Part shown: in pieces, positions 63,229 through 64,000 of the stretch
How positions within the stretch are numbered: the stretch's first letter is position 1
Layout: each line of letters opens with the position of its first letter
Assembly: GCF_014192215.1 (NCBI RefSeq)
Contig: NZ_JACHXP010000018.1
Location: 22,433-86,432 of the forward strand
From: Halomonas cerina
GTDB lineage: Bacteria; Pseudomonadota; Gammaproteobacteria; Pseudomonadales; Halomonadaceae
DNA length: 64,000 nucleotides
Direction: 5' to 3'
Notes under the pieces: generated by a model
The model's database searches: none
Seen by the model: the letters and a program-made list of their open reading frames with translations, nothing else
Told to the model about the DNA's origin: nothing
Translations under genes and position numbers: made by a program

Positions 63229-63735
63229 ATGATCGTTCTGCAGACCAACTACGGTGACATCACCATCGCCCTGAACCACGACAAGGCCCCCAAGACCGCT
63301 GCCAACTTCGAGCAGTACGTGCGCGATGGCTTCTACGACGGCACCCTCTTCCATCGCGTGATTCCGGGCTTCATGGTGCAGGGCGGCGGCTTCGATACCG
63401 ATTTCAACCAGAAGCCGACCCGCGAGCCCATCGAAAACGAGGCCGACAACGGCCTGAAGAACACCACCGGCACCCTGGCCATGGCGCGCACCCAAGACCC
63501 GCATTCGGCCACGGCCCAGTTCTTCATCAACGTCGCCGACAACGACTTCCTCAATCACAGCGGCAAGACCATCCAGGGCTGGGGCTACTGCGTGTTCGGC
63601 GAGGTCGTCGAGGGCATGGACGTGGTCGAGAAGATCAAGGCGGTCCCCACCACCCGACGCGGGATGCATGCCGACGTGCCCGTCGAGGACGTCGTGATCC
63701 ACAAGGCCTACGTGAAGGACGAGGCAGAGGCCTGA
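63229..63735 (+). CDS. ppiB: Cytosolic peptidyl-prolyl cis-trans isomerase (cyclophilin)
   Basis: A 168-residue cyclophilin: [40 protein letters not shown] (catalytic Arg), [16 protein letters not shown] and [18 protein letters not shown]. No signal peptide, so cytosolic PpiB-type rather than PpiA. Standalone gene with its own terminator. Catalyses proline isomerisation during folding. Confidence 0.95.
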   Translation: MIVLQTNYGDITIALNHDKAPKTAANFEQYVRDGFYDGTLFHRVIPGFMVQGGGFDTDFNQKPTREPIENEADNGLKNTTGTLAMARTQDPHSATAQFFINVADNDFLNHSGKTIQGWGYCVFGEVVEGMDVVEKIKAVPTTRRGMHADVPVEDVVIHKAYVKDEAEA

Positions 63736-63756
63736 TCCTCATCACCCCGCCTTACC

Positions 63757-63781
63757 GCACGCCCGCTCCTCGCGGGCGTGC
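63757..63781 (+). terminator. Terminator of ppiB
   Basis: GCACGCCCGC (63757-63766) and GCGGGCGTGC (63772-63781) form a perfect 10-bp GC-rich stem with a 5-base loop, 21 bases after the ppiB stop, followed by a short T stretch. Confidence 0.85.
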
Positions 63782-63820
63782 TGCTTTCACCTTGCCACGT
63801 TCGTCAGGACCCCGCCCGTC

Positions 63821-63965
63821 AACTCCCTCTCCCTGAAGGGAGAGGCTTGTAAACGCAAGCCAGGTTGACCAGGGAAAGCGGTAAACAACCCGCTACGTTG
63901 GCAATAGGTCGCCAAGACCCACCCCACCGTGCTTCCTCAGCGGTGGGCTCTGGAAGGTCAGAGTC
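63821..63965 (+). ncRNA. Candidate structured RNA: six consecutive hairpins before a truncated ORF (omega-RNA-like)
   Basis: Six perfect stems follow each other: 63826-63833/63838-63845, 63845-63849/63856-63860, 63877-63881/63890-63894, 63898-63902/63911-63915, 63923-63929/63941-63947 and 63948-63952/63959-63963. The last ends two bases before an ATG. The first hairpin next to GTCAAC resembles subterminal palindromes of IS200/IS605 elements, and a structured RNA directly before the ORF is the layout of IscB omega-RNA loci. Confidence 0.45.
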
Positions 63966-64000
63966 ATGCTGGTGAAAGGTAAAGCGCCGAAGGTTCTGAT
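63966..64000 (+). CDS. Start of unknown ORF, possibly IscB-like nuclease (11 codons visible)
   Basis: ATG at 63966 opens a frame reading MLVKGKAPKVL up to the window edge. Eleven residues are too few to assign. APKVL would be compatible with the strand preceding the PLMP motif of IscB proteins, and the structured upstream RNA points the same way, but any other small ORF is possible. Confidence 0.3.
   Translation, partial: MLVKGKAPKVL

Larger units (their letters stand above)
63815..64000 (+). mobile_element. Possible left end of an IS200/IS605-type element (truncated by window)
   Basis: Starts after the ppiB terminator with GTCAACTCC and a strong hairpin (CCTCTCCC-TGAA-GGGAGAGG), followed by structured DNA and an ORF open at the window edge. 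Only one end is visible, so the element type remains a proposal. Confidence 0.4.

Overview
The window looks like a chromosome segment of a moderately halophilic gammaproteobacterium of the Halomonadaceae type. This rests on gene content: carnitine/betaine catabolism, an OsmF/Yeh-type osmoprotectant ABC transporter, a phasin-like protein, and GC-rich housekeeping genes (cysS, glnS, ppiB). No database was consulted.

Layout. 1-2.2 kb: start of a DUF2970 gene, a phasin-like gene, lrgAB and tRNA-Pro(GGG) with its own terminator. 2.36-33.6 kb: one long minus-strand operon of 23 genes for an extracellular contractile injection system (eCIS; Afp/PVC/MAC-like). It starts with a small helical protein, sheath and tube, continues through chaperone/cap, AAA+ ATPase, hub, spike, gp25 and baseplate genes, and ends with a beta-helix protein and a cargo module. 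Head, portal and terminase genes are absent, so it is not a prophage. 34.0-35.4 kb: a sigma-54 activator gene. A near-consensus -24/-12 promoter lies just before the first eCIS gene, and two 16-bp dyads lie about 170-200 bp further upstream, which makes a coherent regulatory unit. 35.4-35.9 kb: AT-rich scar with a transposase fragment.

35.9-40.8 kb: carnitine degradation (cdhC, cdhA, cdhB, a decayed BCCT transporter gene, and cdhR on the other strand). 40.8-46.5 kb: branched-chain 2-oxoacid dehydrogenase E1alpha-E1beta-E2 followed by a Ser/Thr kinase gene. 46.7-50.5 kb: yehZYXW-type ABC transporter. 50.5-51.5 kb: DUF1853. 51.5-59.7 kb: Wadjet-type JetABCD anti-plasmid defence. 59.8-63.7 kb: cysS, glnS, ppiB. 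63.8-64.0 kb: a run of six hairpins directly before a truncated ORF, possibly the left end of an IS200/IS605-type (IscB-like) element with its guide-RNA scaffold.

Most notable are the two eCIS cargo proteins. Both begin with a CxCGGxCPKC cysteine cluster and a DUF4157 domain. One ends in an aspzincin (M35-like) metalloprotease after peptidoglycan-binding and OmpA-like domains. The other carries two polysaccharide-export-like domains, a pretoxin-like segment and a PD-(D/E)xK nuclease-like end, and is followed by a candidate immunity gene.
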